Numbered from the stretch's first letter, positions 48,481-60,165 are shown. The stretch is DNA of 64,000 nt from Rhabditoides inermis (GCA_963966185.1 CAWZYM010000290.1:62001-126000); one strand, 5' to 3'. The notes: generated from the sequence alone by a model not told the origin. Numbers and translations: made by a program.

Positions 48481-48657
48481 GTTCACTTGTTACTTGCCCT
48501 TCTTCTTCTTTCTTATCTTCATCTGTCGTACGATTCATATTGAATCATGGCTAGAATGCCCCCAGAGAGGTACGATTGATTAATGAGGTACACCTTTGCA
48601 GGCATCGTTCGATTCCCTATCTTAGACGATAATAGTTGTTTTGTGGAGAGGGAGAGT

Positions 48658-48946
48658 GCATATCGATCGGATTGCGTATCTATCAGATATCGATCGATAT
48701 CGATCGGATTACGTATCTATCAGATATCGATCGAGTATCGATCGGATTACGTATCTATCAGATATCGATCGGATATCGATGTGATATCGATCGGATTGCG
48801 TATCTATCATATATCGATGTGATATCGATCGGATTGCGTATCTATCATATATCGATCGGATATCGATCGGTTTACGTATCTATCAGATATCGATCGGATC
48901 TCGATAGGAATGCGTATCTATCAAATATCAATCGGATATCTCATGA
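48658..48946 (+). repeat. ATCGAT minisatellite, ~38-bp unit, about 7 copies
   Basis: The unit is TATCGATCGGATTRCGTATC followed by TATCAGATATCGATCGG; G/T and short spacer variants occur (GATATCGATGTGA). The same motif follows the large satellite at 35.78 kb. Confidence 0.93.
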
Positions 48947-50456
48947 ATTGATCATGTTTTGCAAGCGCGGATGCAGGTTGCACACACTCGCCGTGAAAAA
49001 AAAGTGTAATCGCTCGGTCGACATAAATATGTACACTCTACACATCGTAAAGGTACGGATTGTGATCGATATCGATTTATTATACTTGTGCACGTTATCA
49101 GGTATTCGCTCGATTACCTCCTTACATAAATAACTTCAAATAAAACCGGATATCGATAAGATGACGATCAGATTATGATTTGTGAGGAGGAAGGCAGGTC
49201 TAAGGTGCGAGGAAGGCGGCTGCTGGTGGCAGGTCTGCACGCAGACATAGACAGCATGTACACATCAGCAACGTTTGTACGGGTGCACATCGACCGACTA
49301 TCCAATGATCATCCACGTTAACAGGTTCACGCGAGTCCGATTTCCAGTGTGATGTTCGTGATGCTTGATTATCGAGATATTATCGATCGGATATCGGTTC
49401 TGGGTAGGCTTTGTAGCAGTCCCCACAACCCCACAACTGCCGATAAGATTAATCTTACGATTAATCATCATAAGATTAATCACCGACGTTAATCTTACGC
49501 TTTACCGTATACCTAAAACTGTGGAGAGTCACTGGAACAGGTGCGAGACTACCGTAAAAATGTACCATTACTACTTTACCTACCGCAGCTATCTCCGCTG
49601 TCTTAGCTCCCTCTGACCGCAGAAGGGTCGACGTTGCTGATGTCGATTGGATATCGATTGGTGGATATCGATCGAAGATCGTTGACCTGCCGTATAGATA
49701 CGTCATTCTTTATCTACTACGTGCAGCTTTCACCTATTTTTGGCTGGACATCATATCGTCTCCTAGGTCGGTATCTTCTGTAGTTTTCTATATTCTTCTC
49801 ACACTTTCTCCTTTTGATCTGACATTTATGTGATGCTGGGATTCGAGAACCTCGCAGAGCTACACTCAAGATATCAAGATAACAAGTTATCAAGACTTGA
49901 GCACTCAAGATCAATGATTCTATTTCCCCCACAAATGCTTGAATGTTTATAAATCATATTCATATTCTTTCACCTTTCAATAACACGCAATAGAGTAATC
50001 ATGATGAAACGTGAAACATCTTACCACTTGAGTCTCATATTAGTAATTAGTTTTGAAGTTAGAGAGAACAGCTGGAAGGAAATGTCAAATAGTGGAGGCG
50101 AAGACACTTGGCGTGACCTAGTTTATCGCGCGCGCTCTTTTTCGCGCGAGTGGAGGAGTTCACGCGAGTTCCGACTGAGAGTTGTGAGGTTAAATCAAGT
50201 TCGGATTGTTGAATGATAAATTTTTCGACAGCTTTTTATTTCAGACTGTGAACACGCCACAGGATACAGCGAGATAGTCTGTTAGCCACAAAACCTTGTG
50301 ATATGTTTAGAGTATATGCTCGTTTTCTATCATTTATCATTTATCAATCAGATACTTGAAAATTACTCTGATTCTGAACACAAGAAAATACACATCGAAG
50401 ACCGGCAACATTGAATCACAAATGGAAAATTTAAGTGATAAGTGATAAGGTGGAAT

Positions 50457-50497
<41 letters not shown>
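48947..50497. other. Intergenic stretch with scattered ATCGAT motifs
   Basis: GATATCGAT-type motifs continue sporadically (49060, 49370-49400, 49650-49680). TTAATCTTACGATTAATC near 49446-49500 forms short inverted repeats. A 71-codon ORF at 50001-50216 has no recognisable content. The stretch ends in a (CT)n run at 50461-50496, just before the kinase-2 stop. Confidence 0.45.
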
Positions 50498-50499
<2 letters not shown>

Positions 50500-52441
50500 A
50501 CTGCTCCTTATTCTTCTCCCTAGTCGAGGCCGAGTCGGTGCTGCCTTTCGTGAGACCGGTCCTTCCACCGGAAGGCAGCTCTACGGGCTCGAAGAGCGGA
50601 CCCTGAAATGTTAAGCGTACTCGCGAACACGGCTGGGCTGTGTTTCACCGCAAAAGGAACATTGGCGATCCAGTCGAGCGGCTCTGTCCAGGTGACGCGG
50701 CCGGCAGCGGCCGCCGAGTGCAGCATGTGGTCGATCCACGCATAGTCGGGAACGGACGCGTAGCGGAGACCGCACACGTACCTGCAAAGTGGGCGGTGAA
50801 GTGGCCGGCCGGACTGCGGCTGGCATCACCTGTAGAGTTTGAACATGGCCAGCGGCATTCCCATCCACGTCGGTGAGCACTCTCCGTGCAGCGCGTCCAG
50901 CTTTCCCTCCAGCACCACGTTCACATCCTGAAGCAGATACGGTAAGTGGTACGGTATACGGTATGTACAGTAGACGGTAACGGTAACTACACACTCGAGT
51001 TGCTGCCCACGGCAAATCCCCCTGATGCAGTTCTATCAGAAGGTAGATCCACGACTCCAGGTCGTCCTGTAGATCGGTACATCACATCACAGTCAACCAG
51101 AACTACAGCACCTTCCTGCTTTGCTCGTTGTGGAGGAGCGCCGATATGGATGCATAGCGGATAGTTCCTCGGAAAGGAGCAGTCTCCCTCTTGAGTCTGA
51201 TCTCCCCATTCGGCTTGCTGGAAGAAGGCGAAGGAGAGAGAGACGGAAGAGGGGGGAGGGGGGAGAGAGCACTTACCGGAACTTTCTGCATAGACCGAAG
51301 TCGATGAGGAAAATGTGCTGCTGCTTGGGAGAGTGCTTTAACCCAGCGCATACATTTGACGGCTTCACGTCCCGATGCAGGAAGCCGACAGCATGGAGGG
51401 CATGGAGACCCGCGAGAATCTGCGAGCCGACCTGCGCGACACGGTAGCCCCTCTCATCAAAGGCACATCCGCTGACCACGACAAAGAATCACCTGCATTG
51501 TCGTCGAGAATGAGAAGCGGCGGCTTTCCATCGATACACGAATGTCCCACAACGAAGGGCCAACCTGAATCGAGGAGAGGAAATGCATGCGACATCTCTG
51601 GTACTACCAGCTCCATGATGATGAATGAGAATCGGCCACACAGCGTGCCCTTGCTGTGCATCGTGGGGACGTGGGGAGACAGTCCGCATCGCTCGAGAAT
51701 CTACAACAGCGCGTATTGTGTACAGTATGACTAAGCGTTTCTTACCTTCGTTTCCATCTTGAGAATAGGCTTCCGGGCCGTGGTCATCTCACATTTCATC
51801 GCCTTCTCCTGTCCGTCAGACATGCTGCGCACCTACAGATAACAATAAGAAGTGTCCAAATTACAGTATACCATACCTTAAAAACAGCGCCGAAGCTTCC
51901 CTTGCCTAAGAATTCGATCACCAGATAGCCGTCATGCTTTGAGTGAATCTTTTCTCCGATAAAAGGCAGTGTCATCTGAACCGCCAGCTTCGTCGCACAA
52001 CCAGAAGAGTCCGGCTTCTGTGGCGCAGTGCTCATTGCCAAGCCATTCGAGATTGTCGCCTTCTCAATCGCCTTCTCCTTTTTCTCATCCTCCTTCTCTT
52101 CTTTCTCTCTTTCCCTTTTCTCCTCGTTCTTCTCGTCCTTCTTTTCTTTTTTCTTGTCGTTTTTCTGGTTCACTTCTTCCGCTTTCTCGCCCTCTTCCTC
52201 TTTCTTATCTTTCTTCTCCCTCTCATTTTTATATTCATCCTTCTTGTCCTTCTTTTCGATCGTCTTCTCCTCAATCTTCTCATTCGCTTTCACTTCGTTT
52301 TCCTTCTTCATCTCCTTCTTGATGTCAGCCTTCTTCGCTTTGGCGGCCTGGCGTGGTAAAGGGATCCAACGACGAGTGAGAAGGGTGGGCTTTGCAGCGC
52401 CTTAAGAATTTCACTGAATTCGGGAAGAGTGTGGTGGGAGA

Positions 52442-52501
<60 letters not shown>

Positions 52502-52555
52502 AGAAGAAAAGAGAACGATTCGCGCAACGACTCGATACGCACCAAATAGAGGCAT
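50498..52555 (-). CDS. TTBK-like casein kinase 1 family Ser/Thr kinase (copy 2)
   Basis: Same design as the kinase at 37.5-39.6 kb. A tiny first exon MPLFG (ATG 52553-52555) is split inside the Gly codon and followed by AAKPTLLTRRWIPLPRQ, about 110 residues of K/E repeats, then IGEKIHSKHDGYLVIEFLGK and GSFGAVFKV (loop GKGSFG). Next come QEKAMKCEMTTARKPILKME (catalytic Lys), GPSLWDIRVSMESRRFSFS, GFLHRDVKPSNVCAG (HRDVKPxN), FLIDFGLCRKF (DFG), FRGTIRYASI and KDDLESWIYLLIELHQG. The tail is GLTKGSTDSASTREKNKEQ. Catalytic residues are complete. Intron positions match copy 1 where I compared them, so the two are paralogues. Confidence 0.9.
52440..52501. repeat. (GA)n microsatellite in kinase-2 intron 1
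   Basis: About 30 GA units. Copy 1 has a GA-rich first intron at the same place (39492-39600). Confidence 0.95.
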
Positions 52556-52569
52556 GATCGGCCTACTTG

Positions 52570-52912
52570 CTCACGTTGAAAGGGAAAGAATGTCGCCATC
52601 TCGCCAACCCTTGCCCTTGAACCTCCTTCAAAGGTCTGATTAGTGGCTAGCTAGACATACATATGGCCTACGCTGATGTGCTTCTTATGGGTATGCATTT
52701 CAATTTGTGATGCGCCCGCATTGTTCTTGTCAGGGAGGAGTTCTTGTCTTGCAACGATCGAAGTTGTGTATACATTGGTCGCGCAGACCGTTGTTCCCTT
52801 TCCCGCTCGATTGCCTACAATGTACCCAAAGAGAGCCTCTCCACTCACTCATTATCGATCGATTGTACTGATTTCGCCGCGCCACTCTCGCGCATTTTCG
52901 ATTTGCCAGCCC
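52570..52912 (-). promoter_or_regulatory. Upstream region conserved with kinase 1
   Basis: Counterpart of 39660-40015. It shares GATCGAAGTTGTGT, TTGGTCGCGCAGACCG, CCTACAATGTACCCA, TATCGATCGA, CGCCGCGCCACTC and CGCGCATTTTCGATTTG in the same order. Conservation over about 340 noncoding bp exceeds that of the K/E-rich coding linker. Confidence 0.6.
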
Positions 52913-53520
52913 TACTTGCCAGCGCTTCTTCTTTTCTGATATTTTTATTCGAATTCGCGTTGCCATTGTCTATGGTGTGTTGGTTCTTTTTTATAGATTA
53001 AATGTGTCTCTCTCCTTTTCCGTCTGTTTTATTTCTTTCCACATCGCCATGACGCATTGTACGTTCTAAATTGTGAGTATATTGGCGTCCATCTAGGAGA
53101 GTGATGTCATTCATACATGTATCGTACTCATTTCTAGTAGATACACTCGACATGATCTGCCATCTTCGCGATCCCACGAATCGAGCTGTACACAATAGGT
53201 TGTGCTCGGAGCGCGCTGTGTGAGTTGTAGATGAGATCGATAATCTATGGTAGCTGATTTGGCTGATTTACCGTAGCTGACTGATGAAAAAAACGATTGG
53301 AGAAAGTTGGCATGTGTGTATTCTGCGTACGAGAAGTTGTATGAATATAATGAATGTAGTGGGATATTCACTCACTCACTCACTCCTCGGTAGACTCTGT
53401 TCAACATCTCAACCATTACCACTCCTCAAGTATAACTCTGTGGAACAGTCAAAGGATTTTGAAAAGGTTGGAGGAGAAGGAGGGATAAGTAGAAGAAATA
53501 TCACTCATTTAAGGTGCCCT
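52913..53520. other. Intergenic stretch
   Basis: T-rich. No supported gene. Confidence 0.4.
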
Positions 53521-53620
53521 TACTCAATACAATACGCACGGCACGCGTAGTGGTTGGATTCTCGGATAAGGAGCAGAACAACCCAGGTGTGGTGAAGTGG
53601 ATAGATAAGAAGGTGACGAG

Positions 53621-53662
<42 letters not shown>

Positions 53663-54900
53663 GGGCAGGTGAGACACGATTTCGGGAAAAGGTCTAAGAG
53701 GCAGAGGTGATAGATTTTGTTAGTTTGATTCGGATTCGGTTTCGGGTTTGCGATTTCTGAGATGAATTCTTCGAGTGGACGTTGATGTGATCCCGATCAG
53801 GTGTCTGCGACTTCGATCGTCTCTCAGCGACAGCGAGCTTTTTAGAAGTTTGTCAGCAAAAAGAAGAGAATAAGTAAAAGAGGAGGGAAGTGAAGGAGAA
53901 AGGGGAGAAGGAGAGTTTGACGTGTGGACTGTAGGGTCCTTTTCTCGCAAGAGACCGTCAAGTCTGTTGCGTCGTCTGTCCGCAAGCGTCGTTAGTTTTA
54001 GATTTAGGATGATTTGTTAACTATTCTTGACTTGTGTTTTTCAAATCGATCGGCGTGCCGCTGATGTCTTCGTGGGGTGTGCAGTATTGACGTGGAGCGC
54101 AGAGCTACTTCCCTAAGTAAGAACCATCGAGATAGAAGTGAGAGAGGGAGAAGTGTAAAGAGAGAGGGGGAGAGAGAGAGAGGGAGAGAGAGGGAGGGAT
54201 GGAGGAAGAAGGAGCGAGTGGGGAAAAGAGGCGTCATCACAAGGTCATCTCTCTTAGCTAGTCCCGATTCTCCTATCCTGGCCGCGTCTTCGCCGTCGCA
54301 CCTCACCCGTTGTCTCGCAGGTACTTCATTGAATCTCATAGTATGGTTAAAATCATCTTCGCTGCTTCAGATCTCGTCACAGTCTTCTGACACGCACGAC
54401 AACGACCCTTCTGTGCCCGCCTCTGTCTTGTAAGCACTGTGCACTTGCGATGCGTCGTGACTGTGTTGTTTGTTTATGTTGTTTGATGTGTTTATGTTGT
54501 TTGATGAATTGACCATTTAGGGTCCTCTCGAGAGTCGTCTATCCGCTCCGCAAGCGATCTTCCAGCGACATTGTACCCGGCTCACAGAAACATTGTGCTC
54601 ACAGAAACAACATTTCGCCGAAGTAAGAGGGGCGGAGTTTTTGTTGTTTTGTTTATCAGCCTGATTCCGACATGTACATACAATGGTAGCATTTTTCGTC
54701 TCTGCAATCACCTTCCAAGTATGTATCTTCGTAGGACGGTGCTATGCTGATTCCGACGACGTCGTCGCAGCTGCCGGCTCCGCCTCTGTGCTACCGCCCA
54801 CGGGAGAGAGGTCGTTTCGTTCCGCGGTCTCTGTTTTGGTCTTCATAAAGAAACTTCTCCATTTCTCGTTTGTTGTTAGTGAAACATTCTCGTATGCGTA
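53521..54900 (+). CDS. Possible Ser-rich gene, exons only
   Basis: Exon-like frames: VVVGFSDKEQNNPGVVKWID (about 53547-53610, donor before a GA tract), SIDVERRATSLS (about 54084), SPDSPILAASSPSHLTRCLA (about 54262-54321), ISSQSSDTHDNDPSVPASVL (about 54371-54430), VLSRVVYPLRKRSSSDIVPG (about 54521-54580) and DSDDVVAAAGSASVLPPTGE (about 54750-54810). They share Ser/Asp/Pro content and splice-like borders. Phases were not fully checked, and no domain or clear start was found. Confidence 0.3.
53622..53660. repeat. (GA)n microsatellite
   Basis: GA run directly after a donor-like GTGACGAG. Confidence 0.95.
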
Positions 54901-55985
54901 GTTAGTGATCTGACAAGCAAATGGCAACAGATCCCCCCCCCCCCCCCCCGCCAACTTGCTATGTTTTGATGGAATCTTGTATAGCTAAAATTTAAAAAAA
55001 AATCTCGATGAGCACCGGAAGTGCTCCTGATTTAGCACCGGAAGTTTACATGCATTCTCGTGCGCGATGGGTCATTGCGCATGTCATCCCCAGATGCGGT
55101 CAGGAAAACAGCGGTTTTGCGGCCTAGTGGATAGTGAGCTAACTCGTAAGTAGTGGTGACAAAAGTACGGTTCCCGTTGGTGCAAAGCGTTTTGTCAAAC
55201 TTGAAACACATTTTTGCACAAGTCCTCACATGAGAAATGAATGATTGAGTTTTGATAATTTTTGAAAAATTATTGTGTATATGATCCAATACGTGTTTTT
55301 TTCATAAAAAAGTGTTTTAAATTTGAACGGGGACAGACGATGACCGAACCTTGGTCATCACTACTTTTGAGTTAGCTCACTAGCCACTAGGCCGCCGAAC
55401 CGTTGATTCACTCACGGCAATTCACAACTGAACAGAAGCGGTATGATGACAAATCGTTTTAGTACGGTTTCGTTTCGAGACTCATTCTACTGATTGAGAC
55501 AGAGAGTGCGCGAGAGACCGCGCGATTAGAGAGACTGCAGACGACGCGAGGGTGGAAAAGAAACGAGAATGGGCGAGAGTGCGTGGCAATTTGAGGAAAA
55601 TGATTCCTCAACGAAACGCGCCGCGCGTCGAATTTTCTTTGTTCAGTGTGAATTGCCGTGTCACTGTCCGCAATTTGAGATGACATGCGCAATGACTCAT
55701 CGCGCACGAGAATGCATGTAAACTTCCGGTGCTTAATTAGGGCACTTTCGGTGCTCTTTGAGATTTTTAATTTTGGTTTGGTATGGGGCATGTCTACAAG
55801 ATACCATCAAAACACGAGTTGTGGAGGAATATATATTCGTTTGGTATCAACTGTGTTACGATCGGCTATTGTGTGGGAGTATCGTCCATCCTCAAAGCGG
55901 GCTGACAGTTATCGAAATCATATGGGGAAAGAATCAAAATTTTCAAAATGTCAGTCATTATCGTATGCGTAGTTAGTGGTCTGAA
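54890..55985. mobile_element. Nested inverted-repeat element with tRNA-like arms
   Basis: Outer arms (about 54957-55083 and 55678-55826) are reverse complements through GTTTTGATGG, AGCACCGGAAGTTTACATGC and TTCTCGTGCGCGATG. Inner arms (about 55117-55165 and 55352-55402) share GCGGCCTAGTGG, TAGTGAGCTAACTC and AAGTAGTG, which resemble a tRNA A-box region, so two SINE-like units face each other. Beyond the arms a 24-bp direct repeat, TCGTATGCGTAGTTAGTG then RTCTGA, occurs at 54890-54913 and 55961-55984 with one mismatch. A (C)17 run is at 54932-54949. No protein gene is inside. Confidence 0.65.
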
Positions 55986-56189
55986 TATATTCGTTCAGCT
56001 TTGAATTCATGTATGTGCGGCAGTGGTTACAGTTGATGAATAGCTATGGAGTATAGTTTATTGAAAATCAAGTGTACACTTATAACACATGCGTAAAACA
56101 TTTTTTTTAAATCAAAATATATTTTAATAGCGGATATTGGTGGTAGGTGAATCATATATAATGTGTGATTGATGTCTGGGTAGCGCTGT

Positions 56190-56580
56190 CTACTGGTCAT
56201 TGTCGTTCCACCAGTCGCTGTCCGGATCCGCAGTGCGGCTGTTGGTCTCTGCCACAAGGCGATCAAACAAAGCCGTCCACGCAGCACACGCCATACTCTC
56301 CTCACTCGCAGAGAAGAACAGACAGTCGCACTGCGCCTCTGCAAGGAGAGGTGAGCAAGGAGAGGTGAGCGGAGCCGGGGGGGGAGACGTACTGTTGGCA
56401 ATGTCCTTGTACTTGTCGAGGTCGATGAGAGTGCGGACAGTGATTTCCGAAATGAACAGCACCCCGAAGCGCATTCTGGGCCACTCCTGATCCGTGAGCA
56501 CATCAAGAGCAGCAACTCCCCAGCTGTGCACGGGACGCTCTCCAGCTGCAAGCGAACCTTTCCTCTCTCTCTCTCTTTTT

Positions 56581-56626
<46 letters not shown>

Positions 56627-57544
56627 ACACTCCATCTTACCTCCAGACAATCGGATGTTAAATCGAATTCTCTGGCATTGGACCATTCGAGACAAGTAAC
56701 TACAAAAATGTCTCTATTGCCTTTCTTTCTTTGTAGACGCACTCTCTCGAGAGTGAGTCGACGGCGGCTGTGGCTGACAGCTTCATGACCGTGCAAGGAA
56801 GGGAGTGAACCATGAGGCGCCATGTGGTCTGACACGTGAATAGGTGAGACAGTGATGAGAGAGAGAGAAAGAGAGAGAGAGAGAGACCCACATAATTCCA
56901 CCAGTTCTCAGCTGCGATGACGACATGATGGACACTGGAACACCTCTTCAAAAGCGGGACCTTTCCTTTTTCGAGGTAGTCAATGGAGAGAATGAGGGAG
57001 TTGGTGAACACCTTCTCCTTTCCGAAGTGGCGTGGCGGGAGCCCAGTGAAGTTCATCCTGGCCAGATGAGGAAGACTGGACAGGCGTTGGAGAAGGGAGG
57101 GCGAGAAGTGGGTGAGAGGCAGCGACTGCGAGTCTTGAACCATCAGCTCAGCACGTGGACCCTGTTCGGTACGAAATGAAAGAGAGAGAGAGAGACGCAC
57201 CTCTCCTTCAAATACGAATGCGACGATGTCGTCACGAGAGTTTGTGAAAATGCGCTGTAGCGCGTCATCTGAACATCCAAGTGTATCTTCACCTAACGGA
57301 ATAGGCAATAAGTAGGAGATTGAGACGTGACAAGAAGGGGAGAGAGTAGATGTAGGCCGCGTACCGACAGTCGGAGGGTATCCCATGTCGTGGGCGGCGC
57401 GAGAGGCGCACGTCACCGTCGTCTCGGTCACGTCATCCCCACACACAACGCGGAAACGGACGAAGAAAGGCTGGCGGGTGGGAGACGCGCGCCAGTCGTG
57501 CGTCTGTAATCGCATGGGATGAGAGAGCGAGAGAGAGAGATAGA

Positions 57545-57577
<33 letters not shown>

Positions 57578-57703
57578 AAAAGTGGGGAAGAGAGATCTCA
57601 CGCGAAGGTTATTGTCTAGATAGATGCCCGAGAAGTGAAGAGTCTTCCTGTTCGAATTGTTACTTGAGGCAGACTGGAAATGATATGATATAGGTACAAA
57701 CAT
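56190..57703 (-). CDS. Unrecognised gene, Leu-rich
   Basis: Minus-strand exons join in phase: SASSNNSNRKTLHFSGIYLD (57602-57673, possible ATG 57703), THDWRASPTRQPFFVRFRVV (57364-57504), EDTLGCSDDALQRIFTNSRD, GPRAELMVQDSQSLPLTHFS through NFTGLPPRHFGKEKVFTNSL and CSSVHHVVIAAENWWNYV. Further exons are LPSLHGHEAVSHSRRRLTLE with DIFVVTCLEWSNAREFDLTS, PVHSWGVAALDVLTDQEWPR, ITVRTLIDLDKYKDIAN and CDCLFFSASEESMACAAWTA. The end is the acidic DPDSDWWNDNDQ at 56190. The SLLQRLSSLPHLARM.F..L run recalls the Leu-rich back half of nematode F-box proteins, but no F-box is visible. About 400 residues. GA tracts fill three of its introns. Confidence 0.6.
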
Positions 57704-57730
57704 GCAATCATGCGTCCAGAGTGAACCCAG

Positions 57731-58363
57731 GGGCCCGACGGACTTTTTCGCTCAGCGATGAGCGATAGCGAATCGCTTTCGCTGAATGTAGAGCGATAGC
57801 GAAATCGCCGGTGCTCAAAATCGCAGCGATTTTGGAATCGCGAGAATGCAATTTGTCAGTGAATACCTTATCGCATATACAAAAATGTCATGTTTTTTTT
57901 TTATTTTGTTTTTGGTTATAGAATATAACTATAATGTGTATAAGCATCAAATGCATATCGTCCAACGAACCGCTGATGCATAAAATCTTGTCTAGTTTCA
58001 AGTGCAAAAAGATCCAAATCCCGTGTAAACTACCTTTTTGATACTATGAAGTATGAATATTGCATTTAGGAAAAAAGTATCAGAAATGATAACAACGATC
58101 TACAACATAAAAAATCAAAAGACTATAAATCGCGTCAAAATCTGCGAAAATCCGGAAACTACCAAATCGCAGCGAATTCGAATCGCAGCGAGAAAAGTAG
58201 CGATTCGCTGAAAATTTCCAGCGAAAAAGTCTGACGGTCAAATCGCTGACTTTGGCGATTTGGGTTACGGTAGCGAATCGCTGGCGAAATCGCTGATCGA
58301 TAGAGTATCCTAATACATTACGGAATCGCCGCGATTTTATTAGCGAAAAAGTCTGTCGGGCTC
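57731..58363. mobile_element. MITE-like element, ~630 bp, inverted termini
   Basis: Ends GCCCGACGGACTTTTTCGCT (left) and AGCGAAAAAGTCTGTCGGGC (right) are inverted repeats with one mismatch. Next to both ends are many short GCGATTCGCT / AATCGCAGCGAT palindromic repeats; the middle is AT-rich. There is no ORF. A target-site duplication is not evident. Confidence 0.7.
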
Positions 58364-58439
58364 CTAATATCTATGAACTATAAATGTTTTTCTCGCACAA
58401 TCGCAGAGCTGATGCGTTTGCAAAAGGAATTTATGTATA

Positions 58440-58460
58440 AGTGAAATGTGAAGAAGCGGT

Positions 58461-58504
<44 letters not shown>

Positions 58505-58520
58505 TTATGGAGTGAAAGAA

Positions 58521-58570
<50 letters not shown>

Positions 58571-58590
58571 AGAGAGAGGGAGAGAGAGAT
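58440..58590. repeat. (GA)n microsatellite cluster
   Basis: Two GA runs with AAAG interruptions. The CT-rich complement gives a meaningless Leu/Ser ORF. Confidence 0.95.
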
Positions 58591-59555
58591 GAGCACCGTA
58601 GAGCTGGAAGAGGACGTGAGTTGTTGCTGTCTGCGCGCAGCGACCGGTCGAGACGACATATTCTTCAAACAATAATGGTGTAGCGAAATTACGGCACCTC
58701 ATATAAATCGGGTTCAAATGGCTTTTTTGTAAAGGCTATTCCCCAATCCAATTTCATCGTACGGCATTATCGGCTAGCTTCCAGACATGGACGAAATGAC
58801 GAGAAATTTATGTAAATGCATGTTAATTTGGAGTTTTTGCGCAGTAGTACTGTAATAAACCCAAAAATGAAAATTCTAACGAGGACATTCTGTCAGTATG
58901 GCCTCTGGGTAGAACATATACATATCAAAATTTGGGGCAATTTGATCAATTTCGAAGTGAATTGTTTCTTTTGGCATACTCTTGGCGTAACTCTAGAAGC
59001 TGGAAAACTCTGATTCATTAGATTTGCAGAAAAAAACCTTATTTCCCTGACTGCCAAGGTCGAATGGTCTTTCCCGGACTTATAACGGGCTATTGATGTC
59101 TCAAATGCCGTCTGGTAAATATTCTGAGAAATGACTGCCGTACGTTGAACGGGAGGGATGCCCTATGTTTGCGATAGTTGCCCCGCCGTTGCCCCGTTGC
59201 CCCGCCCGCCGATAGATTTGCGATAGTTGCCCCCCCCCACCGTTGCAAATGCGGCGCGGGCCGTATTTACAATGACGTCACATACAGTTGGATGTGCCGT
59301 GAATTGAACTTCACGACGAATACCTCGATGTAAATGCGTCTCTTTTTCGATTAAGCCACTTTTGCACCATGAAAAAGTGTATCCTCAAATAAGGCCATAC
59401 TCTGATATTATGAATATAAATAGAGAGAAGGGAGACAACGATAAGAGAAAAAATTGAGACTTTTTCGCAGAACAGTGGGGTTTTGAAATTTTCTTTATTT
59501 CGCGCGCTGCCGCGAACGAGAAAAACCGTGATGTATTCGCAAAATGATCGGGGAG
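58591..59555. other. Intergenic stretch
   Basis: Nothing gene-like. It has a short G/C tandem at 59165-59240 with GCGATAGTTGCCCC twice, and otherwise AT-rich unique DNA. Confidence 0.45.
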
Positions 59556-59625
59556 GATTCGAACCCGCGACCTTGAGATCACTGGTGGCCGCATTAACCA
59601 GCTGCGCCTCAGGGACAGTTAAACA
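59556..59625 (-). repeat. Degenerate tRNA-like sequence
   Basis: The minus strand reads GAGGCGCAGCTGGTTAATGC (A-box) and GCGGGTTCGAATCC (B-box) about 35 bp apart, as in a tRNA gene, but I cannot form an anticodon stem or a full acceptor stem. Probably a tRNA pseudogene or SINE head. Confidence 0.5.
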
Positions 59626-59870
59626 GCCGGCCGTAAACATCGTTGATCGTTGGCGAGTGCACAACGCAACGCAGCAAACTAGGAATTGTATGTTTCAACT
59701 TTTGTTCCCCACACACACACGAGCTCATTCATAATCATATGCGTTTCACAAATAATCTCTTTGCAAAGAAGCAACTTCATTCAAAAGCAGTTATACATAC
59801 GTACACAATAACAACAAAAACATGACTATCAAATAACAGAACAATCTTTTGCTCCTTCTTCCCTTCTTCG

Positions 59871-60165
59871 TCATCGTGCAAACGCGAGCCGGAGGGTGGC
59901 GGGCTTCGTCGACATCTGAACAATACAATGTATACAAGCGCAACAAGGTTATCATACAGTTTCTAACACATTATTCCTAACAGGGCGAGGTTTGGCAAAC
60001 AACCCGACACAAAAATACCATACTCACTCTATTGCTCATTTCTGCATCCTGCTGACTGGGTCGTTGTTGTACATGCGTCCGACATGCACAAATTGTCGTG
60101 ACCAAAGGCACGACCAACCATGTTCCCAATATCAACCGTTTACTGTTCTCAACCATTGCAACCAA
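59871..60165 (-). CDS. Candidate small secreted peptide precursor (60 aa)
   Basis: Two exons in phase: 60028-60165 and 59871-59915, joined at a GTGAGT donor and a TTGTTCAG acceptor. The first holds a hydrophobic signal-like segment (RLILGTWLVVPLVTTICAC), then RTHVQQRPSQQDAEMSNR; the second adds MSTKPATLRLAFAR and a stop. Length, a signal-like N-terminus and a short polar/basic remainder fit a secreted peptide precursor. The end lacks the Gly needed for amidation, so a neuropeptide role is not supported. It could be chance. Confidence 0.35.

Noticed and set aside
48583..49133. ORFs rich in YRSD/ISIGLRIY
   Set aside because: Translation of the ATCGAT minisatellite.
51943..52405. Plus-strand Leu/Ser/Phe-rich ORFs that look like membrane proteins (also 39042-39495)
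   Set aside because: Antisense of the K/E-rich kinase linkers; GAG/AAG codons read as CTC/CTT.
59556..59625. Functional tRNA gene
   Set aside because: A and B boxes are good, but no 5-bp anticodon stem and no 7-bp acceptor pairing could be formed.
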